A DNA stretch of 64,000 nt from Amborella trichopoda (GCF_000471905.2 NW_006497672.1:2669676-2733675); one strand, 5' to 3'; positions 44,015 to 56,630 are shown, counted from the first letter of the stretch. Made by a program: numbers and translations. Notes: generated by a model not told the origin, from the letters alone.

Positions 44015-45310
44015 TCAAGGATAATACTGCTTTAGGTATCGCCTATTAATAGGGGCATGGCCTCCTCTTCATCAGAGTTTGCCATATATAGGTCTCGTTT
44101 GGTGTGACCATTTTGATTATGAAGAGGCCTTCCCACTTGGGTTCGAACTTTTTGTTGTGACGCCCATGCATGACAATCGATCTCTTGACAGCTAAGACTA
44201 GTTCCCCACGAGCGAATGAGCGAACCTAGATAGACTTGTCAAAGGCTCTCTTCATTCTCCCCTGATTGAGTTCAAGGTTTCGCTAGGCCTCTAGCCTCTT
44301 TTCATCAAGATCATCCAACTACTGATAACGGAGCTTGACCCTCTCATCTTCAATCAGTCCCTGATGTATAGCAACACAGAGTGAGGGTATTTGAACCTCG
44401 AGGGGTAAAACTGCCTCACCCCTATAGACCAAGGAATAAGGAGTAGAGTTTGTAGCTTTCCTAGTGGTGGTGCGATAGGCCCAGAGATCTTCAGGTAGTC
44501 TCTCATGCCAATTCTTCTTTGACTTCAAAACTGACTTTCGGAGCACCCCGCACAAGGTTTTATTTAATGCCTCAGCTAAACCATTGGGTCGAGGGTGGTA
44601 CATGGTTGAGTACTTCCATTCAAAACCAAACTGGTTAATTATGTGTTCAATGTGATCGCTTATGAACTGAGGGCCATTATCAAAGATTATTCGGTTCGGA
44701 ACCCCAAACCAGTAAATGTTGTGCTGATGCACGAAGTTGGCCACAGTGGCCCCTGGAACCTGTTTAAGAGGGACCTGTTCATCCCAATTGGAAAAGTAAT
44801 CTGTCGCTTCTAGGATGAAGGCATGACCTAAGGTAGAAGGAGGGTCAATGGGTCCTACAATGTCCATACCCCACTGGCAAAAGGGCCATGATGCCACTGT
44901 ATGATGGAGAGGCTCTGGGGGCTGATGAATGAGGCTTGAGTGCATTTGGCACACCTGGCATCTTTTAGCATAGTTTTGAGCATCAGCCACAATTGAAGGC
45001 CAATAATACCCGAGTCTGCATATGCGCTCATAGAGCTTAAGGCCAGATTGATGCAGCCCACAAATACCTAAATGCACTTCTTCTAGTACTTTATTTGTTT
45101 CTCGTACATCGACACATCTGAAAAGAATTTTGTCAAATGATCGGCGAATGAGAGCATCCCCATCGAGAAGGGTGTACTTGGTAGACACCATTCGTATACC
45201 GTTGCATTCCGCTCGATCCTTTGGCAGCTTTCCATGCTTTATGAAGTTCATGATAGGCTCCTTTCAGTCTTCCACGTCTTCAATCTCTATGCATATCGGG
45301 TCGAGGAATT
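44015..45310 (-). pseudogene. integrase of family 2 copy B, nearly intact core
   Basis: A 310-codon open stretch (44319-45251) covers most of integrase. The zinc-binding domain shows HLGICGLH and CQVCQ. The catalytic core shows MDIVGP, IIFDNGPQF and NGLAEALNKTL, so all three acidic residues are in place. TPYSLVYRGEAVLPLE follows. The C-terminal domain continues in the same region to 44015 but is crossed by stops, ending in a Tyr-rich tail as in copy C. This is the best preserved integrase in the window. The rest of copy B's pol is broken, so it is not expected to function. Confidence 0.9.
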
Positions 45311-45356
45311 CTGGCTTCTGCTTCTCAAACATGGATTCTTTACCTCGGGACATTTC

Positions 45357-45902
45357 TTACTTTGCCTTAATGACATCCTTAGCTACAGGGAGTGCTTTGA
45401 ATGGATAAGGCGGGCATTCAGGGAAGACATCTCTCTCATCATCTACATCAACTTCGGTTCTCAAGTCAGCATGTCTCCATTCTGTTACCCAGACAGACAT
45501 CGGCCTTAGTGAGGACAATTGAATGGTGGCCCCGAGCTTTACGAGCGCATCAGCCTGCGAGTTTAGCCTTATAGGGAAATGACTTAGGAAGAAATCGTCG
45601 AAATGGACCGTATAAGATTTGGTCGTGTCATGATAAGGCATGAGAGTATCCTTCCTTATGTCATAAATCCCCTTAAGCTGTCGAATGACCAACTCAGAGT
45701 CATCGAAGATGTTTAACAACTCCAGATCTAGCTCCTGGGTGATCTCCAATCTGATTGTGAGGGCTTGGTATTCAACCTCATTATGAGAAAATGCCTCTGC
45801 AAGTGAGAAGGATAGAGGAATCATTTCATCATAGGGAGTTAGGAACACGACTCTGGCACCCCTTCTATTAGACTGGAATGCTCTATCGAAGTACATCGCC
45901 AA
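45357..45902 (-). pseudogene. Tat-type second RNase H (aRH), copy B
   Basis: A 181-codon open stretch starts at YFDRAF, where the usual Gly after Asp is Arg. It keeps Glu in NEVEYQ, Asp in IFDDSELV and Asp in NSQADAL, so the four acidic catalytic positions are present, unlike copy C. It is followed by linker sequence to integrase. The domain supports the Tat assignment. Confidence 0.85.
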
Positions 45903-46482
45903 CAGTCAAGCTAGTACCGTACAAAAAACTTCTTCATCCAGGAGATCACTTGACATGGGAGATTCTGAAGGGACTGGGTGAGCCCCGAGAAAGTCTACTA
46001 AGGCTTGACCTTTGACGGCCTTCTATGGTACATACGTGATGTCGAACTCCATCAGCAATAATGCCCACATGGCCAAGCATCCTGACAGGCTGGCCGGGTC
46101 ATAAAGAATTTGACTGGGTCCGCCTTTGTGATTATCTTGACTTCGTGACTGAGAAAGTAATGGTGAAGCTTCTGTGCTGCAAAGATCAAGGTTAGACACA
46201 TCTTTTCGATGGGAGGGTAATTCTTCTTGACACCTTACATCCTGCGACTGAGATAATGGAGTCATGTTTCTTTCCCCACATCATTGTTTTGTGCTAGGAG
46301 TGCCCCAAGTAACTCATGTATAGGATGAGAGGCCTTCCTAACACTGGTGTGTAGAGTACTGAAGGATTCAACAAGTACTGCTTGATATCATCAAGTGCAG
46401 CTTCGCATGCCTCATCCCATATGAAGGGAGTGTCCTTCTTGAGCAGGTGTGAAAAGGGCCCGCATCGTCCTGAGAGGTTCAA
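45903..46482 (-). pseudogene. RT-linked RNase H, copy B
   Basis: Fragments 46294-46482 (FSHLLKKDTPFIWDEACEAA) and 46023-46265 (ALLLMEFDITYVP) correspond to the connection and first RNase H of copy C (13140-13552). A frame shift and stops lie between them. Confidence 0.75.
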
Positions 46483-46960
46483 GATGAACCTTTGAATTTA
46501 GGTCAGCTGCCCATGGAGAGATCGAAGCTCACGTAGGGTTGCAGGCTGCGACATGTCCTGGATCGCCTTGATTTTGACAGATTCAATCTCCAGCCCACGA
46601 TACCTCACAATGAACCCTAAGAAATTTCCTGAGCATACGCCAAAGGCACATTTCAAGGATTTGGTGACTCTGCAGCCACTCAAGTATATTTTTAATGTCC
46701 TTCATGTGCGGGTCCTTTGTTTCAAACTTCACCACCAAGTCATACACATAGCACTCAACCTCCTTGTGCATCATGTCCTTGAAGATGGTTGTCATGGCCC
46801 GCTGGTATGTGGCACTAGCATTCTTTAACTCGGAAGGCTTCACAGTGTAGCAAAAGACACCTTTTGAAGTAAAAAATGATGAGTCCTCTTCATCGTATGG
46901 TGTCATCCTGATCTGATTATAATCAGAATAGCCATCCATGGAAGTTGGCCTTGAGTCGGC
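46483..46960 (-). pseudogene. reverse transcriptase, copy B, internal deletion
   Basis: The RT palm is present from MDGYSDYNQIRM through QRAMTTIFKDMMHKEVECY, but the active site reads YVYD instead of YVDD, so a catalytic Asp is lost. About 140 residues at the N-terminal side, from the FISTNMSPG-type linker to just before MDGYS, are missing. The linker ...EADSRPTS runs directly into MDGYS at about 46938. Thumb sequence is in 46498-46683. Confidence 0.85.
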
Positions 46961-47890
46961 CTCATACCCTAAGTTTATCTCTTCGAGCTTGTCAGGTGTG
47001 GCCTGACCACCTTCTCCCCAATCTTTCGGAGCTTCTTGCAACTCTTTTCCTGGGGATTTAGAATGCTTCTTATCAATCTCGAGTGCAGAGACCCACGATC
47101 CTAACATTTCTGCTTTCAAGAGGGCCCCAATGTGGGAGATGATTCTTGGACCATTATCGGATCAGATAATGAAAGGGTCAGCATCGAACATGGTCGACCC
47201 ATCGGACCACAGAGGCTGTCTTTGAGATTCAGTAATCGCGGAGTCCATGGCATCCTGACTGGGATCACTCAACCCCGAGCTGGCTGGTGCTTCATGAACG
47301 TTAATCACGTGGCAGGCCTCCTTGATACGAGGACTTGAAGATGGCTCGATCTTGGTTTGGGCTGTCAGGGCATCGGGACAGTTAAGAATCCAGCTACCTG
47401 AGCTAACATTTTTCTTAAGCGCTTCTGACACGACCTGCTAATGTTGGTGCCTTCGATCTCTTTATTTAGAGCTTAGAAGGCTGGGCATTGCCGAGCTGTA
47501 CCTGTGAAAGAGATATAGGAGGAGGGAGGAGATGAAGAAGCAGTAAAGTTAGAGTGTTTTGGGTAGCGTTTTACGTTGTCACCAGAATTGGACGTGTGCA
47601 GGGGGTATTTTAGGTCTTGCCCTAGCTCTGACCATTGGGGGATGCTTTTAATGTCGTCACTCGTATTGGATGAAGGGATAGGGCCAGTTGCGTGTGGGAT
47701 GAAGTCTTGTAAGGTCAGCAGTAGAGGAAGGGGCTTGAGAAATTCTTCCTCGACTGGTGGCTGAGAAATGTGGTTCCTTCGACGAGCTAACCTAGGTGCT
47801 CGTCTCCTTCTGGACCCCTTGGGAGGTGTTTGGTCCGTCCTATCAGGCTGATGAGTAGCCCTAGCTTCGAGAACCATTTCACACTTCAAG
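46961..47890 (-). pseudogene. gag-pol linker, copy B, no protease
   Basis: It parallels 14758-15850 of copy C: GSWVSALEIDK near RT, a middle part (47162-47431), and a basic/Ser-rich part (47473-47889) with GSRRRRAPRLARRRNH. No protease motif is seen. It spans the place of the assembly gap in copy C without a break, which suggests that gap hides little. Confidence 0.6.
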
Positions 47891-47892
47891 GA

Positions 47893-50047
47893 CTAGAGCC
47901 TACTTTGTACATGGTAAACTTCCCAAGGCTGAGAAGTCGTGGGCTCTGAAGGTTTAGGGTTTGCCCATAGGGGACTTGTAGTGGGATTTCGTTTTGGACG
48001 AGAGTGATGGCTTGGAAGCATTCTAGGAGAACGACGCAAACAATGTGGCCTTTCTGTACCTTCTTCGCGACTACAGCTTCGAACCCAGAGCACTCCCTCA
48101 GCTCATGGCCCCATACCTGGTGATATGGGCACCAGAAATTTTTCGTACCATGGGCAAGACGCCTAGGTTTTCAGATGGGTATGGGAGTAACAAGACCCTG
48201 CTGAAGCGTCACCTTGAAGAGGGCCTGCAGAGGGTCTATCACACTTCCCTAGGCTTGTGTCAGGAGGTCTTCTTGCACTGGTGGATTAGGGACTTGATGG
48301 TGTCCTTCTGGGTTACCATGAGATTCTTGGTGCTGTTGCATCTTCTTTGTCAAGAGCTTGTGGAAGTTAGTGCATTTTCTCAGGTCATGGCCTCGTATCA
48401 GATGATACGGACATCAGAGGTTCTCAATTCCTGAAAGCAGGAACATGGGCTACCTTGTCTGCTTCAGCTTGATGAGACCTTCTTCGAGCATTATGGAGAA
48501 TACTGCATAAGGACGATAGGTGCCTCGTCATCCTCTTGGATTGTCACTACATGGGAATCCTCAGTTGCCTTGACTACTTTCTTTATCTCTTCGAGCTTTA
48601 TCGGGCCTTTGTTAATAAGGGCTTCGATAATGTCTTTGAGCGTATAACACCCTTGAGTGGGGTGGCCTACTCTCCTGTGGTAGGTGCAATATCTCTCGTG
48701 CGTCTCCTGTCCAGCCTACTTTGATGATTTGACCTCTGACAGTTGCATCATGTTTTGCTCTCGTAGTAATCGAAGTAGGACAGGAACCCACTCCTTCTAG
48801 AAGGGGTACACCTTGTTCTGGTGCTGGATCCAGTAATCACTTTGATTTATATTTTTAGGGGGTGGGACCTTGTTATAGGACGGTTGTTGCTTGCCTCCAG
48901 CCTAAAGTGTTGTCTATGCCTTGGTTGTGACTACCCCTTTGGAGAGGTCCAAGGTTTGAGGGGCATCTTTCTTAGTGTCAGTCACGGTGACAACCGTACT
49001 AATCACCGATTTTTGCTGGTTGCCCCGATTATTGGAGAGAGAATTTCCATTGCCCCGGCAGTTTCTCGAGCTAGAGGGCTGCTGATGAGGTCCACCATGT
49101 TGCTTGGACAGACCTTCAATACGAACCGCTTTAGCGATGAGCTCTGACATGGAGGGTGGGGTGGATTGGAGGCCTCAACATGCAGGGCGATCCCTAGCCG
49201 CATATTTCGTATGCAGGTCTGGGCTACTTCTCTTTCAGTCATGGGAGTAACTTATCGGCTGGCTCACCAGGCTCTTGAATTAAAGTGAGGAGCACAATGG
49301 TTTCCATGCTTTTCTGAACTTCATAGAAGTGCTGGTAAAACAATTGCTCCATTTTTTGCCATGTGTGTACCGAGCTTGGAGGTAGCCGAGCATACCACTG
49401 AAAGACTGGCCCTTCGAGAGTCTCGACGAACTGATGAAGGAGGAGTCACCGGTCAGGTGTCGTCTCTTGTCAAGCCGCTAGGAAGTGAGTGATACACTGG
49501 TACGGGGATGTAGTACAATTGAATAGGGGGAGCTTCCCTTTTTTATAGTCTGGGGGAAACAACACCTAGTCGATATACAAGGAGTATGGCTTTTAGTAAA
49601 GTGGTGCCCCTTGCATGCTCGGGATTTCACTCTTGAGACTGTGGGTGACCATGACATCTATATCGACTTGTGAAACCATGCAGGGAATAGAGCTGTCTTA
49701 AGAGGCTGGTGGGGGAGTTGACCTGGGAGTTGAGTCCTCTCTAGGCGGCGAGTTGTCCTCATGGTGCAAAGAAGGGGGCTTGAAGGTCTCCAGGTGATCC
49801 ATCATTTTGGACTACATCATCACCTCGAACCAATTCATCTGCTCTTCTTGGGCGTCACTCGGCTCATTGATCACCATGACGTTGACCGTTTCTTTTAGAG
49901 GGTCAGAGCCAGGTGGAGTAGTGGACTGTCAGGGTTGGTGAGTCGTACACGACAAGTCGGTTTATAGGGGCTCAACATGCCCAGACTGGACTAGTGTCTT
50001 ATAGGCTTACTGTGTGATGACTAGTTCTTGACGGTCTTCGGACCGTG
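47893..50047 (-). pseudogene. gag: gag of copy B with three zinc knuckles
   Basis: Frames are heavily broken, but three C-x2-H-x4-H-x4-C knuckles can be read: CTYHRRVGHPTQGC (48647-48688), CPYHLIRGHDLRKC (48372-48413) and CPYHQVWGHELREC (48090-48131). The last two are near duplicates about 280 bases apart; copy C has only one knuckle at their place. Upstream, LHVEASNPP (about 49170) and PDYKKGKLPLFN (about 49540) match the gag core. The region stops at 50047, where a solo LTR is inserted. Gag-leader sequence resumes at 52791. Confidence 0.75.
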
Positions 50048-52790
50048 TGGTTAGCTACCTCTATCTCGCCCTTCAGATTTTGATGATCTGACTACACATA
50101 TTTCAGGTTTCTGGAGAACCCGAGATTTGAGATCGCTCTCTGAGAAACTTACTCGAGAGCAAGGGTAGGTATAGCAACCTATGAAAGACGAATTGAAGGT
50201 GGGTTTGGGACGTACTCGAGCTGGCTAGCATGAGCGCCCTCTTAGATCACAAAGAGAGCCCCCTAGCTGCTTTAGCTGGTTCAGAATCACCTCCCTTGAC
50301 CTGGAATTCTCTTGTTTTCTGCACAACACTTCTATGGTTAATTTGTAAGACAAGTGGATCAAAGAGACCCACCATTGTCTTAGGGCAACATACGTTCATG
50401 ACAGAGGGTGATGAAGCGTAAGGTTTAAATAAAGATAGAAAAGAGATGAAAACTTGATGAAGAGGCAAGACAAGGATGACAGCCGGGAAGTTATCGACTC
50501 GTAGTGGTAGCAAGATGGGCATGGTTCTCGAGACCAGCACAGTGGCAATACTACTCAAAACCGAGACCGATATGGCGGTGTTAGGCTATGTCTACCCTCA
50601 GTCAAGTGAAAAGAGAAAAGAGAGTGAAAAGAGGACAAGAGAAGATAGAGAGATGAGGTCCCGACAATGCTAGGCGTCGCCACTCATGATCACGGAGTAG
50701 CAGTGTCGTTACCCTTAGGCGGCTCTCGATGCTACTGCTCATGGCTAGAGAGTGAGAAATGAACTCCAGACAGTGCTAAGTATCGTTGTTGGCAACATAG
50801 GAAGACAACACACCCCCGCATGAGCGGCGATAGTCTCTAATGAAGAGCACATCGATGGTCATTCATGAAGCGCGTGGTGATAATCCTCACGAGATGCATT
50901 GCGATAGGCGTGGGACACAGGTAGGATGGCGATGGACGCCGAATACGGGAAGGACGCTTTGCAGATGGCGATGAGCATTGCTAAGGCCTCTAGCAGGCGG
51001 CAAAGGGTATCACCATCTACTATAGATGCACAACAGGGAAAGACCCCTGCGGCCACAACGGGTTTCGCCATCTGGATTCTTCATTGAGATGTCAAAGCTA
51101 CATCTATGGATGGTGATGGGCAGTGTCGTCTACAAGCGTCACTAGACGAAAGAGATAGAAGAAAAAAAAAGGAGAAGGAGACTCGCGCATGGCACTGCCA
51201 TCACCATGTGCGACCTGTGTGACCTCAGGGGAGGCATGCACGACATTGCCACTGTTATGCAAGACCCCATTGAGGAACCCAGACGAAGAAGAGAGAGAAG
51301 AGAGGAAATAATAGAGAGAAGAAGAAAAGAAAAAGAAGAGAGAGAAGATTTACTTCGAACTTAGGGGTATCGATCAAAAGTTTCTCTCACCTCACTCTCT
51401 CTCAAATGTGACCCAACAATGAGAAGAAAGAGAAACTTGTATTAAGTAAAAACTGTTTTTTTGTGAAAGATTGAGTCCTCTGGTTCGTACAATGCTGGTA
51501 CGTATATATAGAATTTTTTCCAAACATGGGTGGATGATCAAAAGTAACCCTAACTGTTGGAAATTAACATTAAATTGAATTAAAATAAATTAGAAAATAG
51601 AGTGAAAAATGATAGATTTGCCCCTTCTTAACAATTCATGGAATTTCAGAACAGCCCTTGTGTTGCCCTAGAACTTACGTGATCTTGCATGGCTGATCCG
51701 GGGTCGTTCTGATGCTCGGTTGATCGTAAGATGATTGTTTTCTTGTAGGGATCGGTATGGCGATTAAGTTGATACCAACTTCAAGTCATGGATCCTGTTT
51801 TTAGTGTCCAATCATGTGACTTGAAATTTGAATGGATCTTGAAACTTCGGATCGATAGTGTACTTGTTCCTTGATGTTTTTGGTGATTTCTTTACTGAAT
51901 TACACTAAACATGCCGTTACGATAGCGGGGCAACAAATGCAGCTCGATTCCTTGCCCGAACTAAGATTTTGCAACTTTTGAATTTTGGCCTGAATCTGAA
52001 ATTCTGGTGACAGAATTTGCAGACGCTTCATTGACTTTGTGTGCAAAATCTGACTGTTCATCATGTACGGGGTTCGGTTCAGTGATAGCTTGAGACCTTA
52101 TGCACACAATGGAATTGGTCTCGCGATGATGGGGGTCACGAGCGGCGTGATCTGACCACTCGAGCGAGGCACAATGCTACTGAATTTCCTGCACTTTCTT
52201 CACAGATCAGCAACTTCTCTCTAGCTTTTTTTCACGCTTGGGTGTCGTCACGGGGTTTACCACATATCGAATCACTCGTCTTGACTAGACAAACCTACTC
52301 ACCAAATTTGCGCATGATCCGACTTGGGATGGGTGAGATATGAGCATCGAAAGTCACTAGTCGTGACTGTCCTTTCTATGACGTGGAGTTGCAAGGTGGC
52401 CGCACAGGAATAGCGTACGGTCCCTCTTGTTTCACTCATTGCCTATAACGTCTTCTTGGAGTGTTCGTTCAGGCTGAAATTTGACCCCAGGAGGTATTCG
52501 ACCATGTCGAATCGAATGATGGTGGTCCCACAACGATTTGAGACACCGAATATGTAGATCTAGTGATTTGGGCCGTTTCAGGGTGCTAGAGGCCAATACT
52601 ACTGGAACTATTTCTCAGTCTACACTGCCTTAGAAATGTTTGACTATAACAAAACTTTCCACGAGAATTTTGAGAGACCTTATGAAGATCTTGGTCAATT
52701 CTAGGGTTATTCTGAGATTGCCATAATTTCCACTGTTTGTTAGACTTTATTGAGCGAGGGCCCCATGTTGATGAAAAATACCTTCCAATA
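50048..52790 (-). mobile_element. family 2 solo LTR inserted in copy B
   Basis: The insertion runs on the plus strand from TGGTTAGCTACCTCTATC to ATACCTTCCAATA and matches whole LTRs at 36881 and 57947 end to end, with no internal region. Flanking bases CCGTG (50043-50047) and TCGTG (52791-52795) differ by one transition, consistent with a 5-base target duplication. Left and right flanks are contiguous parts of the same gag leader (compare about 17745 in copy C). Inside are CG-rich repeats (50650-51060), a GA tract (51290-51350) and a TATA-like box at 51503-51510 (minus). Confidence 0.85.
51503..51510 (-). promoter_or_regulatory. TATA box of the family 2 solo LTR
   Basis: TATATATA on the minus strand lies between the conserved CCACCCATGTTTGG block (51520-51535) and the GA/CT leader, at the same distance from the LTR start as in other copies (about 1.28 kb). 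Confidence 0.6.
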
Positions 52791-53317
52791 TCGTGATTTC
52801 TTGGTAGGTCAATCTTTTCTTACCACCGAGCAATATTCTTGGACTTCTTGCTCAGCTTTTGGAATGTGAAGGGGAAAGAAGGGATTGTGAGGCAGGAGGT
52901 CATCAAGGGTGGTAACCTCAACTGACTTAGGGGCCTCTCTAGTCAGGAGCTGCATGCCTCTCTTCTGCTTGATCTTGAGGCTGCAATAGACTTCACCCGA
53001 GAATTGAGTCTAGGATAAGGACTGCCTCGTCATTCTTGAGCATGCGAGGGCTGTGTCCATCAGCTGGAGCAAAGAGTGAGGTCTAAGGATAGAGGGCAAT
53101 CTGGGCTGCTGCCTTGGAGGTTGTAGACTTCTATCAATCATCAGGCCCTTGCTCTGAATTCCCTTGTGAGGTCCGTGTGCATGGCTGACTTGAGGTGGCT
53201 GACTCAAGATAGTAGTCTTAGGGAAAACCTTTGAGTACCAGGTCTCGAGGTGTTTACTTGGCAAAGGAAGGGTGACAGAAGAAGGAACTAGCTCACGATT
53301 CCTCCTGAGTCGAGATC
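52791..53317 (-). pseudogene. gag leader segment of copy B between two insertions
   Basis: This stretch aligns with about 17755-18260 of copy C and 35510-36010 of copy A (plus strand AAAGAAGGGATTGTGAGG versus GTAGAAGGGATTCAGGTG). It is the piece of copy B's leader left between the solo LTR ending at 52790 and the family 1 LTR starting at 53318. Confidence 0.75.
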
Positions 53318-53934
53318 TATAAGGACCCCAATTTTCTAGACTTAGACACTCACGGTAATAGAGACTAGGATACGGCAGTAGAGAGAAGGAAGCACATGCC
53401 TGACGCTTATGGAGAAGGCTAACACCACATGCATAGGTATATCGTCGCGAATGAGAAAGAGGTGGTGCCATGCGTGAATGGAGGCATAGTCATGAGTGTG
53501 TGGAGGCATCGTTGTGAGCATGAGCAGGCATCACCATGAGCGTAAGAGGGTATCGCTGCAAGTGTAACGGGTAACGCTCTGCGCGAATAGGAAGAAGCGC
53601 CTTGCGTGAAAGAGATGGAACGCCATGCGCATAAGACTATTGCCACGTGTGGACTTGAGTAGCACCGTTTCTACAAGAATCAACGCCGTGTGCGAACTGG
53701 ACTCACGTTGCACGAGAATTTAAGGGCTAATGCTACATGCATAAAGGACTATCATCGCGAGCGTAAGAGGCAAGGCCGCATGCAAAAGAGGAGTAACGTC
53801 GTGCGTGAAGAGAGACGAGCATCATGCGTGTACCGCCGTGAGTGTTGTAAATGGACCACCAGAACTGTTGGAGTAGGGTAGTCAAAGACGGACTACCTCT
53901 TTTCCCTTTTTCTTTCCCTCTACAAATGTCACCC

Positions 53935-54102
53935 TTTTGCTTGACAGTTGGAGGTGGCTTGTTGCCACCTCACCCCTTTTGCTTGACACTTGGAGGTGGC
54001 TTGTTGCCACCTCACCCCTTTTGCTTGACAGTTGGAGGTGGCTTGTTGCCACCTCACCCCTTTTGCTTAACACTTGGAGGTGGCTTATTGCCACCTCTCC
54101 TC
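53935..54102 (+). repeat. four 42-bp repeats with an 8-bp hairpin
   Basis: Units start at 53935, 53977, 54019 and 54061. Units 1 and 3 have TTGACAG, units 2 and 4 have TTGACAC (or TAACAC), so the array probably arose as a duplicated 84-base dimer. Each holds GAGGTGGC-TTGTT-GCCACCTC, a perfect 8-base stem (loop changed to TTATT in unit 4). Each of the first three also has a TTGAC core like a W-box. The array lies just upstream of the TATA-like site and is absent from the 3' LTR at 3991. Confidence 0.9.
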
Positions 54103-54272
54103 CCCTTCTCTCACTACCCATTTAACCACCCCAGCTCTCATCTCTTGTCCGTCTCTCTCTCCCCCATGTTTTTTCCCTTTTGAACCCTTTGAAATTCCAG
54201 TCATTTGTGCCCATTGTTGAGAGACTTGAAGAGTGAGCTGTGTGAATGACTTGGGATCACCATTAAAGCACA

Positions 54273-54281
54273 AGGTAAGTA
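54273..54281 (+). promoter_or_regulatory. putative 5' splice site, family 1 solo LTR
   Basis: AGGTAAGTA is equivalent to 4838-4846. With the acceptor at 56660 it would define a 2386-base intron inside the LTR (54275-56660). Confidence 0.4.
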
Positions 54282-55589
54282 GACTATGCTATTATGTGTT
54301 TATAGTATGAAGTATAATTCTTATGTATGAAAGTATGAGACTTAAGTATAAATTTCCATGAATAAAGTGTGATTTAAGCATGAATAAAGCATGGATTAGG
54401 CTTGAAGTTAAGCAAGTATGTTTGTGTTCTGTTTTCCAGCAATTAGGTCTTCTTTGTATGATAAGTTAGGCACTATTATCACTCTTGTGGATCCTGAAAT
54501 TCTGTGGAATGAAGCTTGTGTGAGAATAGTTTAAGATAGAAAAGGTTTCATGTTGTTATCTTGTATGGATTTGAAGTTATGGAATAGTCCTAGGAATGTA
54601 CCCTATTTGTACTGTGATTTTTCAGGGAATTTACATGCTTTTGTGATGATATTTTGACTAAGAAAATTATATCCAATTGGCCTCAAATAACAACTATTAG
54701 AAATTTATGTGAGTCTAATTTGAGTTTGGTGTTTATGACTAGCTGTGATTCTTGATAGTTTGGATGATATGCTTCGTTTTGAGTATATATGTCACTATTA
54801 GGAGACTGGGATAATTTCAAGGAATGTTACTTCTGTTGTATTGAGAGTTTTACTAAGCAATTGAAGTCCAAATAACACAAATTCACCTCCATTGAAAATA
54901 TTTGTGAGTCTATTTTAATGTTCATGTTCACATCTTTCTCTGATTCTTTATTTATATAAAGTTATACTTTGAAACATGTCAGTAGATCACAATGGATAGT
55001 TTTGGTAAAAATACAGAACTAATGTCTCTGATGTAAAGGGTTTTGATCAACCAAATCAGGTCCGTTTTCTTCCAAACCACTACTGTTTCGAACAATTTTG
55101 AGTAAGATTAAGATCACATGTTCAGCACTTTCTGAAATTCTCCCTAATTTGAGAGTTATATGATTAATTGTAACAATATGGCACTGTGGACTGATTTTAT
55201 AACTTAAAATTTATGCCTCTGTCGCTATGGATTTTGACTGACCAAAAGGGGTCCATTTTCTTTGAAACCACTGTCATTTGAATGGCTCATGAGTAAGCTT
55301 AAATTCACATGCTGATCACTTTTTAGAATTTCTTCTTGACTGTGAGTTATGGAGTAAGTTTTAAAGACATGTCACTGCCTTTATTGCACAACAGATTTTA
55401 GATGAAATATCTCCATTCTTTTGAACTTCGGAGGGGCCAAACAAGATCCAATTATTTTCAATACACTCCGATTTGAAACATAGACATGTCTAGTGTAAAA
55501 TTGGTTTTGGAACCATCTTCAAATTCCAAACGAATCAAAAGTTATGACCTTATTTACGACTAGATGTCATGGCTTGAAATTGCAACAGT

Positions 55590-56090
55590 AACACTCATTT
55601 TGTGATATGGACACCGTTTTCCTGTGAATCTGATATTGTTATTCTGTGATATGGACACTGTTATTTTGCGAATCCAATATTGTTAAAATGTGATGCTGAT
55701 ACTGGCATTTTGTGAGACTGATACTGTCATTTCGTGATATGGATACTATCATTCTGTGATACTGATACTCTTATTCTGTGATATTAACATGGCTATTATG
55801 TGACACTGATATTGTCTAATTCTACTATATGAATACTGTGATTCTGTTATTTTTGGCACTGATCGCTACGCAATGGGTCCTACATTAGTAGTGAATATTC
55901 TATGTTATATGTAAAACTAATATGTGTGATATGACCACTACGCAATGGGTCCTCAATTGGTAGTGGGGTATAGTGTACTGGAATATGTGACTTCTGAGTG
56001 TGCATGAGGTGATATGTAACCATTGGCATACTGTGAATGTGTGAGCAAATGTGATATTGACCACTACGCAATGGGTCACCCATTGATAGT
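55590..56090 (+). repeat. degenerate short repeats in the LTR variable region
   Basis: A loosely periodic motif (TGTGATATGGACACTGTTATT, about 32-36 bases) runs to about 55850. Then three copies of a segment with CTACGCAATGGGTCC lie near 55865, 55938 and 56062. This is the place occupied by the 52-base array in the LTR at 1-312. Confidence 0.7.
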
Positions 56091-56630
56091 TGGATATTGT
56101 GATACTTTGATTGTTATGTGATTACTTGGCATGCTTTAAGCGTACTGCATGGTCATAACTGACACTGCTGAGGTGTGCACGAGGTGATATGTGACCTCTC
56201 AGGAATCCCTTGTGCAAATTGCATCACCCAACATGGGTAGTTACTTGAGTTCTGTAATTGACTTGAGATGTGTGATTGACCTGAGTTATGAGATTGACCA
56301 GAGATATATGATTTCTTGAGTTTTATGATCGATTTGCGAGATATGGGAGTGGCCTGATACTTTGGTCTAGAGAGGGACTTAATGTCTGTTGATCTTTTTA
56401 TGCTCTCTTGATTGTGTTGATCTGTTAAATATGATAGATTGCTAGTGTATATGATATCTGATATCTTATATTGTGTCTGCTCTACCATGAAAAGCATCAT
56501 CCTATAATTGTGAAAAAATTGTGATGCATGACTCCTGTTTTATGAGCATAGCTTAGAACCTTGATCTATGTTGTCAGATAGTATTCATAGGCAGGGAAGC
56601 ATGATATTGTGATCTACTTACTGGGCTTTT

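Noticed and set aside
53851..54183. Repetitive 110-codon frame with four similar blocks
   Set aside because: The protein periodicity simply reflects the four 42-base DNA repeats in the LTR upstream region.
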